DNA from: a bacterium Ga0077546
GTDB taxonomy: Bacteria > Cyanobacteriota > Vampirovibrionia > Obscuribacterales > Obscuribacteraceae
Direction: 5' to 3'
Assembly (NCBI GenBank): GCA_001464165.1
Contig: LNEX01000465.1
Coordinates: forward strand, 1-29,193
DNA length: 29,193 nucleotides
Below the pieces are notes generated by a model. The model made no database searches and was not told the origin of the DNA. It saw nothing but the letters and a program-made list of their open reading frames with translations. Below are positions 1 through 8,389 of the stretch, one piece after another. Each line of letters starts with the position of its first letter. Within the stretch, counting starts at the first letter, position 1. A program made the position numbers and the translations under genes.

Positions 1-1
1 T

Positions 2-142
2 AGCACCGAAGGAGCCGTTGGCAAGAATGATCCACTCTTAGCGGCCTGTCTCAAAGACTATGCTCAAGTGTTGCACAGCCTGGGCAGCGAAAGTGAATCG
101 ATAGCAGCAGAAGACAAAGCCAAGCTGATTTTGACAAAGTAA
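2..142 (+). CDS. C-terminal fragment of a probable TPR protein (runs off the left edge)
   Basis: An open frame enters from the left edge and stops with TAA at 140-142, giving 46 residues. The stretch 'LLAACLKDYAQVLHSLGSES' followed by a charged helix resembles the last TPR unit of the protein at 9964-11565 ('SVAAVLRNYAILLKADNRAA'). In both, the final helix pair is followed by a short basic tail ending the protein. I therefore infer a TPR-repeat protein of the same style as the two TPR proteins in this window. The true start is outside the window. Function cannot be stated beyond a likely protein-interaction scaffold. The fragment is too short for certainty. Confidence 0.5.
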   Translation, partial: STEGAVGKNDPLLAACLKDYAQVLHSLGSESESIAAEDKAKLILTK

Positions 143-303
143 GTAAAAATCGAAAAGCATATGAACGAAGAGGGAACACACTGTGACACTGCCCGTGGTG
201 CAGGCCAGTCACCGATTGTCCAAGTAAGTGCGACTCGCGTTATCTCGCTTCACAAATTGCCTAACCAGCCATTTCCGCCTTTTTCGCGTGTTTCAACAAA
301 GCT

Positions 304-1206
304 CTACTTATACATTTGTACATCACGGAGCCAAGAGTGATCTTCTCCGCTGCCTGGCCGACCAACTACAATCGGGTCACCGTAGGGCTTAGCAGGAGAT
401 CGATCATCAAAAATAGTTACTAGTGGCAACCTTTCACTTACAAAGCCGCTCAAGAGTCTCTCTCCCGCCTTTTTGTCTTTCGCCGCCTGTTGCTCATCCA
501 AAATCTTCTCTTGCTTGGCTCCAGCAATCACCGCAGCATAAACGTCTTTCGGTACACTACCATTGCGTTCATACTGGGCTACCGTGGCAATCAACTGATT
601 TTCATACTGTGACTTTAAGGGTGAACTCGCCGTGCCTGACTCAAGCTGGGCAATCTGCAGAGGTGTCATACCTTTTTTAGCTGTCTCGGAGATGTTTTTC
701 TCAAGAGCCGTGGTGCGCCGATTGAGTTCATCGAGCATGGGTGTCTTTGGACGAGGATCCATACCATACCTGAGCCCATTGTCAGCATAGGCTTTGTTGT
801 ATTCCTTAAGCTGCTGCTCTTCTCTCGCCAACTGTTGGCGCTCACTTAGCGTCATACCGGCACGAGCCAAAAGCCGCACATGATCGTGCAAGGTGTCTCG
901 CTCGCCGAATACTCCAGAACACTTGTCTCTGATTGCCTCTACTACTCCGTCCATGCCCGCTTTACCAGAGTTTGGAGTCAAGGAAATAAACTCAGTTGGC
1001 GCTTTGGCCCTACTCCCATCTAGAGCTATCGAAAAGTCAATATTTCTTGGTATGGGCATAGAGGGCTCTAACGTCCGGTAACATTTTTCGGTTCTCATGT
1101 AGAGTTGGTCCGAAGAAGCACCCTTCAATAAATCCAATGCACTCAACTCTGGTAGCACGGCTTTACCGGTGTTACTATTTTCAATTTGACGCGATTCTAA
1201 TTCCAT
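304..1206 (-). CDS. hypothetical protein, 300 aa, cytoplasmic, partly coiled
   Basis: I do not recognise the family. The product has no signal peptide and no membrane segment. Residues about 117-178 are rich in Q, E, K and L and probably form helices or a short coiled coil ('SERQQLAREEQQLKEYNKAY'). The C-terminal 60 residues are Gly/Pro/Asp rich and end in 'SWLRDVQMYK'. The start at 1206 is supported by GAGGTG about 6 nt upstream of the ATG. Base usage looks like the neighbours. It is convergent with the partial TPR gene on its left, and 207 bp separate its start from the end of the efflux adaptor gene, so it is probably its own transcription unit. No function is proposed. Confidence 0.7.
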   Translation of the reverse strand: MELESRQIENSNTGKAVLPELSALDLLKGASSDQLYMRTEKCYRTLEPSMPIPRNIDFSIALDGSRAKAPTEFISLTPNSGKAGMDGVVEAIRDKCSGVFGERDTLHDHVRLLARAGMTLSERQQLAREEQQLKEYNKAYADNGLRYGMDPRPKTPMLDELNRRTTALEKNISETAKKGMTPLQIAQLESGTASSPLKSQYENQLIATVAQYERNGSVPKDVYAAVIAGAKQEKILDEQQAAKDKKAGERLLSGFVSERLPLVTIFDDRSPAKPYGDPIVVGRPGSGEDHSWLRDVQMYK

Positions 1207-1228
1207 AACTCACACCTCAGTAGTATTC

Positions 1229-1251
1229 ATGTGCTTTAATGCTAAAGCCAT
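1229..1251. other. small inverted repeat upstream of the 300-aa hypothetical gene
   Basis: GCTTTA (1233-1238) and TAAAGC (1243-1248) form a 6-bp stem with a 4-nt loop. ATG (1229-1231) and CAT (1249-1251) can extend the stem across a one-base bulge. It lies about 25 bp upstream of the start codon at 1206. It has no T-run, so it is not a terminator. It could be an operator or a 5' UTR hairpin; the role is speculative. Confidence 0.25.
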
Positions 1252-1311
1252 GGGCGTTCATCGCTAACGGGGTGCAGGTGGCGACAAAAGAGACCGGCTC
1301 AATTTGGTTTT

Positions 1312-1342
1312 CTGTGTTGCAGTGGGGTTTCTACTAACACAG
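1312..1342. other. 31-nt hairpin in the gap downstream of the efflux adaptor gene
   Basis: CTGTGTT (1312-1318) pairs exactly with AACACAG (1336-1342). AGT (1321-1323) can pair with ACT (1333-1335) inside the loop across a two-base bulge. There is no U-tract on either strand, so a canonical intrinsic terminator is not supported. Its position about 70 nt past the end of the efflux operon makes an mRNA 3'-end structure possible. Confidence 0.25.
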
Positions 1343-1413
1343 CGATAGTAAGCCTAAATTGTTGGCATTTTAAGGGCGCAGTGAAATTTGCTTATGCGAG
1401 CCAAAATTCGATC

Positions 1414-2661
1414 TTACTTAACAGGCTGAGCAATCACTTTCGATTCATTCTGCAACTCTTCGCTGGCTTTCTCTGCCACCGTATCGCCTTGACTGATATT
1501 GCCGAAAATCTCGACCATGCCATCCATAATTTGACCTTTGCGCACAGTCACCCATTCCACCACGCCATCTTTTACTTTGCAAACGAAAGTATTGAGCGGT
1601 GTAGAAACAACGGCTGAGATTGGCACGAACAATGAACTTTGATGGCGCCTGGTGGGCCAATAGATTTTGCAGAACATACCAGGCAAAATGCTGTAGTCAG
1701 GATTGAAGTAGTTAAGTTCCACTGGCATAGTACGGGTATCTTTGTCGAGGTTATTGCTGATACGAGCCACTGTACCAACAAATTTACGCCCGGGGAAAGA
1801 GGAGACAGTGAAAGGTACCTGTGAACCAACCACAACTCCAGCCGTATCAATTTCAGGAACCGGTGCCACAACCCGCAACAGATCTAGCTGTTTGACACGG
1901 CAAATAGGTGGATAAGCGCCGCTACCATCAGGGCCGACATAACTGCCCACATGCATTTTGCGCTCGGTAACATAGCCGTCAAAGGGTGCTGTAATTTCTA
2001 GATATGAAGCAAAATCAGCATAGTTTTCAAAGCCTTTAATGCGGGCAGCTAGCTCTTCTTTGCGCATGGTCACTTCATGGGCCTTGGCATTAATGCGCTT
2101 GATGAAAGTATTTACTTCTTGCTTGTCAGCTTCAACCGATTGGGCCCATTGCACCACATCGTTGTCTGCCACCACACCTGGCACCAGAGAGGCAGCATAA
2201 ACACGCTGATAAGTAGACTGATCGGCCAGTAAATTAGCCTGGCGTTTTTTCAAGTCTGCCTGTAAGTCTTGCAAATCAGATTCTTCTGAAGCAACAGCTG
2301 CCTTTGCTGCTGCTACGCGCGCCAAAGCCTCATTGCGCGAAGCAAGATATTCAGGGGCATACATAGTGGCCATTAGTTGGCCTTTCTTCACAACAGAGCC
2401 GCGGTCGACATTTATAGACTTGATGAAGCCTCTAATTTTGGGATAAATCAAGACATCTTGATACGCCTCAATTTCACCAGGCAACTGATCTTCGCGAAAT
2501 AGTGTTTTAGAGACAACCGATACGGTAGGCACCGAAACGAGAACATCGCCACTGACTTCCTCGACTTTTTTCGGCTCAAGTTTTTGCCACAAGAAATAGC
2601 CACCGACGGCAAGCGCTAGAACGATGATACCCAACCAGATTTTCGAAGATTTAGTGACCAT
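1414..2661 (-). CDS. efflux RND transporter periplasmic adaptor (membrane fusion) subunit
   Basis: The 415-aa product links an inner-membrane RND pump to an outer-membrane channel. One N-terminal membrane anchor ('IWLGIIVLALAVGGYFLW', about residues 8-25) places the rest in the periplasm. Then come a first lipoyl half ('VLIYPKIRGFIKSINVDRGS'), a long alpha-helical hairpin rich in A, K, E and Q (about 100-205), the second lipoyl half ('LEITAPFDGYVTERKMHVGS') and a beta-barrel/membrane-proximal region. This order is diagnostic of HlyD/AcrA-type adaptors. I chose the ATG at 2661 because it has GGAGG just upstream and overlaps the permease stop by only 11 bp. A GTG at 2700 would add 13 residues without a ribosome binding site. 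It is the last gene of the operon tolC-like, permease, adaptor. The substrate is unknown. Confidence 0.93.
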   Translation of the reverse strand: MVTKSSKIWLGIIVLALAVGGYFLWQKLEPKKVEEVSGDVLVSVPTVSVVSKTLFREDQLPGEIEAYQDVLIYPKIRGFIKSINVDRGSVVKKGQLMATMYAPEYLASRNEALARVAAAKAAVASEESDLQDLQADLKKRQANLLADQSTYQRVYAASLVPGVVADNDVVQWAQSVEADKQEVNTFIKRINAKAHEVTMRKEELAARIKGFENYADFASYLEITAPFDGYVTERKMHVGSYVGPDGSGAYPPICRVKQLDLLRVVAPVPEIDTAGVVVGSQVPFTVSSFPGRKFVGTVARISNNLDKDTRTMPVELNYFNPDYSILPGMFCKIYWPTRRHQSSLFVPISAVVSTPLNTFVCKVKDGVVEWVTVRKGQIMDGMVEIFGNISQGDTVAEKASEELQNESKVIAQPVK

Positions 2662-5600
2662 GGTCCTCCGGATGCAGCGAATGAGTGCCAGTGCGAGCAC
2701 CGGTCTGAATAATTGAGAACACCAAAGGCAGTAGAGTCAAAACCGAGGTGGTAGACATACAGAGGCCACCGATAACAGCTCGACCGAGAGAAGAGCTCTG
2801 ACCATTAGACAAAGCCATGGGCACCATACCTGCCACCATAGCGATGGAAGTCATTAGAATTGGTCGCATCCGCATCTGGGCAGCGTGAATGGCCGACTCA
2901 GAAGCAGTCTTGCCTTCTTCTCTGGTTTTCTCGGCAAATACCACCAGCAAGATAGCGTTAGCAATACCAACACCGGTAGCCATAATCGCCCCCATGAACG
3001 ATTGGATATTGAGGGTCGTGCCGGTCAACGTAAGAATGGTCAACACCCCAAGCAAAATAGCTGGCGTTGTCGACATCACCACTAGCACAATGCGAGCGGC
3101 CTGGAAGTAGCCAAGCAACATCAAAGCGATAACACAGACAGCCAGCACCAAACCACCAAGTAGGTGAGCAAAAGTATCCTTGAGCAAAGGCACCTGGCCA
3201 GTAACATCGGCGAATACGCCATGGGGCGGAACACCGGCTCGCTTAATGGCGGCCTTAACTTCTTCGCCCACCCGCCCCAGATCGCCACCGCTGTAGTTAG
3301 CAGTGAGTGAGACCATACGCATCATGTTATAGCGATCAAATTCACCATTAGTGACCCCATACTGCACTGTAGCCACATCACCAATGAGAGGGTGTTGTGG
3401 CCGCCTTGTCTGGCTGCCCGGATAGAGCTTGGCGATTTCAGGGTCTTCCATAATGCCGTGGGGCGCCATCTGCTCTTTGCGAGTGCTATTCATAGCAGGG
3501 AAGCTAGCAATATCGTCTTTCGAGCGAATTTGGTCTTGGGGCACCTGCACTTGCACCTGATAAGAAAATCCACTAACAGGATCGCGCCACAAACTTAAAT
3601 TGACGAAACGACTAGAGAAGAAAGCTGGCTGCAGTGACATACCTACTTCTTCTGGGGTGAGGCCAAGCTGACCAGCTAATTCGCGATCAATATCAATTTC
3701 GCAAGAAGGATAATCGAGGGCTTGCCCCCACTGCAAATCACGCAGGGCTGTAATTTTCGCCATCTCTTTTAAAACTTTGGCGGCAAATATTTTATTGGTG
3801 ACGAGGTTGTGCCCGGAAATCTGCACACAAATTGGTGTGGGCGAGCCCAAGTTCATGATTTGGCTGACGATGTCGCCAGGCTCGAACGAATACTTAGTAT
3901 CAGGAATCGCCTTAGCTAGACGCTTGCGCATGTTGTCCTTGAACTGGCTCATATTGATATGAGCATCTTCTTTGAGCTGCACGTCAATGACAGCCTGGTG
4001 AGGGCCACTGGTCCACAAGAAAGCGGAGCTAATGGGAAACATCGGCGGTTGCTGCCCAGCATAACCAAGGCTTTTCTCGACATTAGCCTCACCAGCCTCA
4101 GCTTTAATTATGTCGAGGGTCTTAAGCACGCGCTGCTCTAAGGCTTCTACACGCATGCCAGTGGGGGCTGAAATACGCATGCGAAACTGACTGCTACCAG
4201 AATCAGGAAATAGTTCTTTGCCAATATTGTTGTAGAGCAAAAGTACAAGGGAGATACTAACAGTGAGATAGGTGCCAATGACAACAAAGCGCATAGGCAT
4301 GAGCAAATGCAATAAACCAGCCAGACCGTCTTTCATCTTGTCGATAAAGTCAGGCTTGTGTTCTTTCTTCGGCCCCCGACCAATAGCAGTAGCATGGGCT
4401 TCCGCCTCCTCATCGCCTTCGCCATCGGACACGCCACTATGTTCGTCTTTCAAAAGCCAGATAGCCATAATCGGCACTAAAGTTGAAGCCAAAGTAGTGG
4501 AGGCTATCATGGCAAAGCCCACAGCCAGCGACAGCGGAATAAACAGTTCGCGGGTAATGCCGACCATAAAGAATGAAGGAATAAATACCGCCACCACTGA
4601 CAACATAGCCAATAGTCGCGGCACCATGGTCTCAACACAAGCCTCATAAACAGCGCGGGTTTTCTCCACGCCATTGGCCAGGTGGCTGTGCATGTTCTCA
4701 ATACAAACAGTGGCTTCATCTACGAGAATTCCGATAGAGAGGGCAAGTCCACTCAATGTTTGTATGTTGATAGTCTGCCCGCAAAGCCAGAGACCAACAA
4801 TTGATGACATCAAAGAGAGCGGAATAGTAGTAACAACAATGGCCGTACTGCGCAAGTCGCGCAAGAAAAGTAAGATCATCAAACCAGGCAAGATGGTACC
4901 GAGCACGCCCTCATGAAAGACATCGGTGATAGCTTCACGCACATATTTTGATTGGTCAAACTCATAGCTAATTTTGACGTCATCAGGCAATACAGCCTGC
5001 ATACGGGGCAAAGCCGAAGTGAGAGCATCGACCACTGATACAGTAGAAGCATCACCCCGCTTTACCGCTGGAATGTAGACCGTGCGCCGCCCTTGAAAAA
5101 GAGCATAACCGGCCAAAATATCCGACGAATCTTCAACCTTGCCAATGTCTTTGACAAATATTTGAGGCCCGTGACCGGTTCTAATAGGCAAATAATCAAG
5201 TTGATGGATGTCTGGCAAATCGGAGTTGACTGGGGCAATGCGCAAATAATCGCCCGTGCGCACGTTGCCTGCTGGCAAAACTTTGTTGCCCGAGGCCAGG
5301 GCTTCTATAATTTCAGCGCCAGAAATATTGTATTGCTTGAGCTTGTCAGCATCAACGCTGAGCACAATACTGCGTATGTTACCGCCAAAGGGCGGCGGTG
5401 CTTCTGCACCAGGCACGGTGGCAAGCAGCGGTCGTATGCGGGTATAGGCTAAATCTTCTAAGTCTTTAACGGTCTTAGTCGTAGAGGAGAGAACCAATTG
5501 CCCCACTGGTAAACTGCCCGCGTCAAAGCGCAAGACAAAGGGGTTATAAGTGCCATGGGGCATCAAACTAGTAGCGCGGTTGGCCATAGCGACAATTGTG

Positions 5601-5917
5601 GCCATGGCGCTGGCCATATCTGTATCAGGCTGGAAAAAGACCTTGATCACAGAGACGTTTTGAATAGTACGCGACTCAATGTGCTCAATCCCTGGCACAT
5701 AGAGACAATAAAGCTCATAGGTGGAAGTGATGTAACCTTCCATCTGCTCAGGGGACATGCCACCATAGCCCTGAATGACGTAAATAGCTGGAATCTTCAA
5801 ATCAGGGAAGATATCGCGCTTCATGCTGCCGACAGCTAAAAAAGCCACACACACAATGCTAATAACCGCAGCGATTATTGAAATCGGTCGTCTAAGAGCA
5901 AAGCTGATGATCCACAT
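2651..5917 (-). CDS. efflux RND transporter permease (AcrB/HAE-like), 1088 aa
   Basis: This is a proton-driven inner-membrane pump of the resistance-nodulation-division superfamily, of full usual length. It shows the N-terminal TM1 ('RRPISIIAAVISIVCVAFLA'), a first periplasmic porter region (about 33-335), TM2-6 (about 336-490), a charged cytoplasmic linker (about 491-530), TM7, a second porter region (about 565-915) and TM8-12 (about 916-1072). The TM4 motif 'LALSIGILVDEATVCIENMH' carries D400-E401 where AcrB has D407-D408. In TM10, 'GVGIANAILLVVF' has A986 at the place of AcrB K940. The proton-relay site is thus modified, not canonical. The C-terminus is histidine-rich (HPEDHGH). The start ATG at 5917 has AGGA about 9 nt upstream. 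It is transcribed with the channel gene (37-bp gap) and the adaptor gene (11-bp overlap). Substrate class cannot be read from the sequence. Confidence 0.95.
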   Translation of the reverse strand: MWIISFALRRPISIIAAVISIVCVAFLAVGSMKRDIFPDLKIPAIYVIQGYGGMSPEQMEGYITSTYELYCLYVPGIEHIESRTIQNVSVIKVFFQPDTDMASAMATIVAMANRATSLMPHGTYNPFVLRFDAGSLPVGQLVLSSTTKTVKDLEDLAYTRIRPLLATVPGAEAPPPFGGNIRSIVLSVDADKLKQYNISGAEIIEALASGNKVLPAGNVRTGDYLRIAPVNSDLPDIHQLDYLPIRTGHGPQIFVKDIGKVEDSSDILAGYALFQGRRTVYIPAVKRGDASTVSVVDALTSALPRMQAVLPDDVKISYEFDQSKYVREAITDVFHEGVLGTILPGLMILLFLRDLRSTAIVVTTIPLSLMSSIVGLWLCGQTINIQTLSGLALSIGILVDEATVCIENMHSHLANGVEKTRAVYEACVETMVPRLLAMLSVVAVFIPSFFMVGITRELFIPLSLAVGFAMIASTTLASTLVPIMAIWLLKDEHSGVSDGEGDEEAEAHATAIGRGPKKEHKPDFIDKMKDGLAGLLHLLMPMRFVVIGTYLTVSISLVLLLYNNIGKELFPDSGSSQFRMRISAPTGMRVEALEQRVLKTLDIIKAEAGEANVEKSLGYAGQQPPMFPISSAFLWTSGPHQAVIDVQLKEDAHINMSQFKDNMRKRLAKAIPDTKYSFEPGDIVSQIMNLGSPTPICVQISGHNLVTNKIFAAKVLKEMAKITALRDLQWGQALDYPSCEIDIDRELAGQLGLTPEEVGMSLQPAFFSSRFVNLSLWRDPVSGFSYQVQVQVPQDQIRSKDDIASFPAMNSTRKEQMAPHGIMEDPEIAKLYPGSQTRRPQHPLIGDVATVQYGVTNGEFDRYNMMRMVSLTANYSGGDLGRVGEEVKAAIKRAGVPPHGVFADVTGQVPLLKDTFAHLLGGLVLAVCVIALMLLGYFQAARIVLVVMSTTPAILLGVLTILTLTGTTLNIQSFMGAIMATGVGIANAILLVVFAEKTREEGKTASESAIHAAQMRMRPILMTSIAMVAGMVPMALSNGQSSSLGRAVIGGLCMSTTSVLTLLPLVFSIIQTGARTGTHSLHPEDHGH

Positions 5918-5954
5918 TTTGAGCTATCCTGTTTTTTTCTTCTCTAACGTCAGA

Positions 5955-7538
5955 TTACTTCTGACTGGCTCGACCTTCGACAATATCAACGATATCGAGG
6001 AAGGGCTTCAAATCTCCCTGGGCATACGAGAGCAGCAAAATCGCTCGCCACACTTCGACTTGTGCCACAGCGTCTTCTACTTCGGCTTCAGCAAGAGCCT
6101 TCTCGGCTTGGGCCAAGCTGACCATATCAGTCAGACCAGTGCTGTAGCGCTTGCTCACTTTTAACTCGCGTACCCGTGCTGCCTGAACCAAAAGCGGGGT
6201 TTCATCGGCAATTTTTCGCGCTTGCTCAAGCATTACTCTAGCCCGAGCATCTTTCTTCTCAAGCACTTGCATCGCCAGGTTCAAGTCGGCCCGAGCAGCC
6301 ATTTCGTTGTTCAAAGCAATGCGTTTTTGGGCCTTAAGAGGAAAGTATTCCATCACAGGAAAACTAAAAGAAGCGCCGACCATGTAATTGAAAACTTGAG
6401 GCAGGGCGCCACCAGCCACGGGGCGAATCGGATTAACACCATCGTTGCTCCCTTTGCCCCAAACTGAAGAGTTGAACCAGAGGTGGGGCCGATAGGCCTT
6501 GTCCAAGACAACCTGTTTGGCTTTCCAGCGGCCAATCTCAGCAGTTTTAAGCAGAGCTAAAGGGTGCGAACTCAAATCAATGGCACGACTAGGCATAATT
6601 TGAGACGGGCTGCGCACCAGGGGGTCAGAGACTATATCAATATCGGCAGTGGCCGTGCCCATTTTCTCCGCGAGACCAACTAGAGCTAAGCGGGTATTCT
6701 TTTCGGCCTTGATCAAAGCAATACGAGCCTTGGCTACTTCATAATCCCAATCAGCCGCTTCTACCCCAGGCTTAAGGCCCTCTGCCACCAAAGTCTTAGC
6801 CCGTACGTTGGCAGCACGCATATGTTGCAGGGCGGCTTCTGTCGCTGAAATAATCTGCTTAGCAGCGACCGCTTCAAGAAAAGCCTCAGCGGCATCATAA
6901 GCCACATCCAGCTGGGTCAAGTTAACATCAGCGCGAGCAGTACGGGCATCAGCGTAAGCAAAATTGTCGTTAGCATGGCGCAGACCAAAGTCGACCAACA
7001 GCCAGTTTAAGTTGACACCCTGCAAGTTATTGACTAAAGGTCGCATGCTAGATTTTTGCGAAACCGGACCAGAATCAATCGGCACAGTATCAAAGCCTGA
7101 GACATTGTTCATAACGGTGCTGGCCACGCGGTTACCAGTAATTGCTGACTCTTGAATATCAATATTCAAGTTGGGCAAGTACTGCGTTTTAGCAAGAGTG
7201 ACGTTAGCCATGGAGGCCTTGAGCTTGAAGCGCTTTGAAGCAATAGTTGGGTAATTGCGCAACGCCACATCAACGGCTTCACGAATGCTGACAGCAGAAG
7301 TTGGTCTGATGGGCTGAAATTGAAAATCAATTACGGCAGTTTCACGACCAGTGGCTAGAGCTGGTGCAAATGAACTATTGCAGAGAAAAAATATGCAAGC
7401 GAATAGAGCGAAGAGACGACGCAGGCGAATATCAACCAATAAAAATGGAGCTAGCGACTCTGTTTTTTTGAAACCACAGACAGCCATGGGCCACCACTTG
7501 AACATGTCAACAACCGGCCAAGCTCTTGGCAGGCTCAT
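5955..7538 (-). CDS. TolC-family outer-membrane efflux channel protein
   Basis: First gene of the efflux operon, this encodes the outer-membrane exit duct that pairs with the RND pump and adaptor. After a Sec signal sequence ('LRRLFALFACIFFLC', probable cleavage after 'APALA' near residue 62) the mature part shows two OEP-type halves. Each begins with a helix after a turn ('IREAVDVALRNYPTIASKRF'; 'SHPLALLKTAEIGRWKAKQV') and holds long coiled helices rich in A, E, K and R. The end 'EVWRAILLLSYAQGDLKPFL' is typical of the family. The start is uncertain: from the ATG at 7538 the n-region would be about 42 residues, which is unusually long. ATG at 7487 (MAVCGF) or a nearby TTG would give a normal signal peptide. 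None of these has a strong ribosome binding site. Length is otherwise normal for TolC relatives. Confidence 0.9.
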   Translation of the reverse strand: MSLPRAWPVVDMFKWWPMAVCGFKKTESLAPFLLVDIRLRRLFALFACIFFLCNSSFAPALATGRETAVIDFQFQPIRPTSAVSIREAVDVALRNYPTIASKRFKLKASMANVTLAKTQYLPNLNIDIQESAITGNRVASTVMNNVSGFDTVPIDSGPVSQKSSMRPLVNNLQGVNLNWLLVDFGLRHANDNFAYADARTARADVNLTQLDVAYDAAEAFLEAVAAKQIISATEAALQHMRAANVRAKTLVAEGLKPGVEAADWDYEVAKARIALIKAEKNTRLALVGLAEKMGTATADIDIVSDPLVRSPSQIMPSRAIDLSSHPLALLKTAEIGRWKAKQVVLDKAYRPHLWFNSSVWGKGSNDGVNPIRPVAGGALPQVFNYMVGASFSFPVMEYFPLKAQKRIALNNEMAARADLNLAMQVLEKKDARARVMLEQARKIADETPLLVQAARVRELKVSKRYSTGLTDMVSLAQAEKALAEAEVEDAVAQVEVWRAILLLSYAQGDLKPFLDIVDIVEGRASQK

Positions 7539-7572
7539 ACTGCCAGCGCAAAAAAAAGTGTTAGCCGAAGTG

Positions 7573-7582
7573 ATTATATAAT
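7573..7582. promoter_or_regulatory. palindromic -10 element between divergent genes
   Basis: The 10-bp palindrome ATTATATAAT contains TATAAT on the + strand (7577-7582) and on the - strand (7578-7573). It sits in the 42-bp gap between the channel gene (-) and the secreted protein gene (+). On the + strand it overlaps the ATG at 7581, so a transcript from it would begin near the next in-frame ATG at 7590. I find no clear -35 on either side, so promoter activity in one or both directions is inference. Confidence 0.4.
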
Positions 7583-8387
7583 GCTCTCTATGGTGCCTTA
7601 TTCACACAAGACAATTGTCTTATTATTCTTATCTGTGCTCACTTCTGAACTAAGTTGTGCGCCGCTCTTGGCCGCTGATCAAGAAGCCCTAGATCGTAAA
7701 TTTGGCCAATTTTCTGGGCAAGCTTTTCGTGACAGTTTTTTCTCGGAGCAAATTAGACAAAGCTCGAGCATGGACGACCTGGCCGAATTAGAGCGCAAGC
7801 TGGCTGAAGAACGGGCTGAGAAAAAAGAGCTGCGGCGTCAAAGAGACGCAAATGAAGAAAAAGATAAGCTTGAAAGAGCTGAAAGAAATAAACACATGTT
7901 TGATCGCTCCGAAGACTTGCCGAAGTCATCAAGCATGCCTGGTTCGCCCGAAAGCAGCTACTCAACTCCGATATTAGACAACGACTTTACTTTTAATTTT
8001 GAGAAGCGAGTACTGCAATCAGATTTATTTTCCGATCACCGCACAGATTCCAAGCCTGACTCAGACACTGATATAGGGCCTGATTTTAAAGCTGCCGATT
8101 TTGACTGGTTGCAGGTAATGCGTAGTAATTCAGGACTTTTCCCTAGGGCCCGCGAAGTAGACGATCATGAATTTGACCGCGACAGTGACAGCTGGGCCAA
8201 AAGAAAAGAGCGAGCCAAACTACCGGGCCGGGTAATCGAAATAACTGGCGACTGGGTGCCTGACAAGCTAGACCCACTCTCTAACGGTGGCTTCACCATC
8301 GCCCCTGACAACGGCTCTCCTGTGCCATATAAACTCAATGGTCACGTTGACATCCAACGGGGTCGCCCCTGGAACGACAACGACTAA
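7581..8387 (+). CDS. hypothetical secreted, highly charged protein with short coiled coil
   Basis: I do not recognise the family. The N-terminus is a Sec signal peptide ('TIVLLFLSVLTSELSC', probable cleavage after 'PLLA' around residue 31). Residues about 66-104 form a strongly charged helix, probably coiled coil ('LAELERKLAEERAEKKELRR'). The remainder is polar, Asp/Ser rich and probably poorly ordered, with 'PGRVIEITGDWVPDKLD' near the C-terminus. The first ATG (7581) overlaps a perfect TATAAT. The second in-frame ATG (7590) gives an equally good signal peptide and could be read from a leaderless transcript. It is divergent from the efflux channel gene, and its stop lies only 2 bp from the end of the convergent TPR gene. 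A periplasmic partner of the efflux system is possible from position only. Confidence 0.7.
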   Translation: MLSMVPYSHKTIVLLFLSVLTSELSCAPLLAADQEALDRKFGQFSGQAFRDSFFSEQIRQSSSMDDLAELERKLAEERAEKKELRRQRDANEEKDKLERAERNKHMFDRSEDLPKSSSMPGSPESSYSTPILDNDFTFNFEKRVLQSDLFSDHRTDSKPDSDTDIGPDFKAADFDWLQVMRSNSGLFPRAREVDDHEFDRDSDSWAKRKERAKLPGRVIEITGDWVPDKLDPLSNGGFTIAPDNGSPVPYKLNGHVDIQRGRPWNDND

Positions 8388-8389
8388 CT

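Noticed and set aside
161..340. A 59-codon + strand frame starting ATGAACGAAGAGGG after the partial TPR gene
   Set aside because: No Shine-Dalgarno sequence, composition unlike a protein, and it runs into the antisense of the 300-aa gene. Treated as chance.
2662..2700. GTG at 2700 as start of the efflux adaptor
   Set aside because: No ribosome binding site and a 50-bp overlap with the permease; ATG 2661 has GGAGG upstream and gives a normal membrane anchor.
4272..4649. A 125-codon + strand frame
   Set aside because: Shadow of the RND permease gene; low-complexity product without family features.
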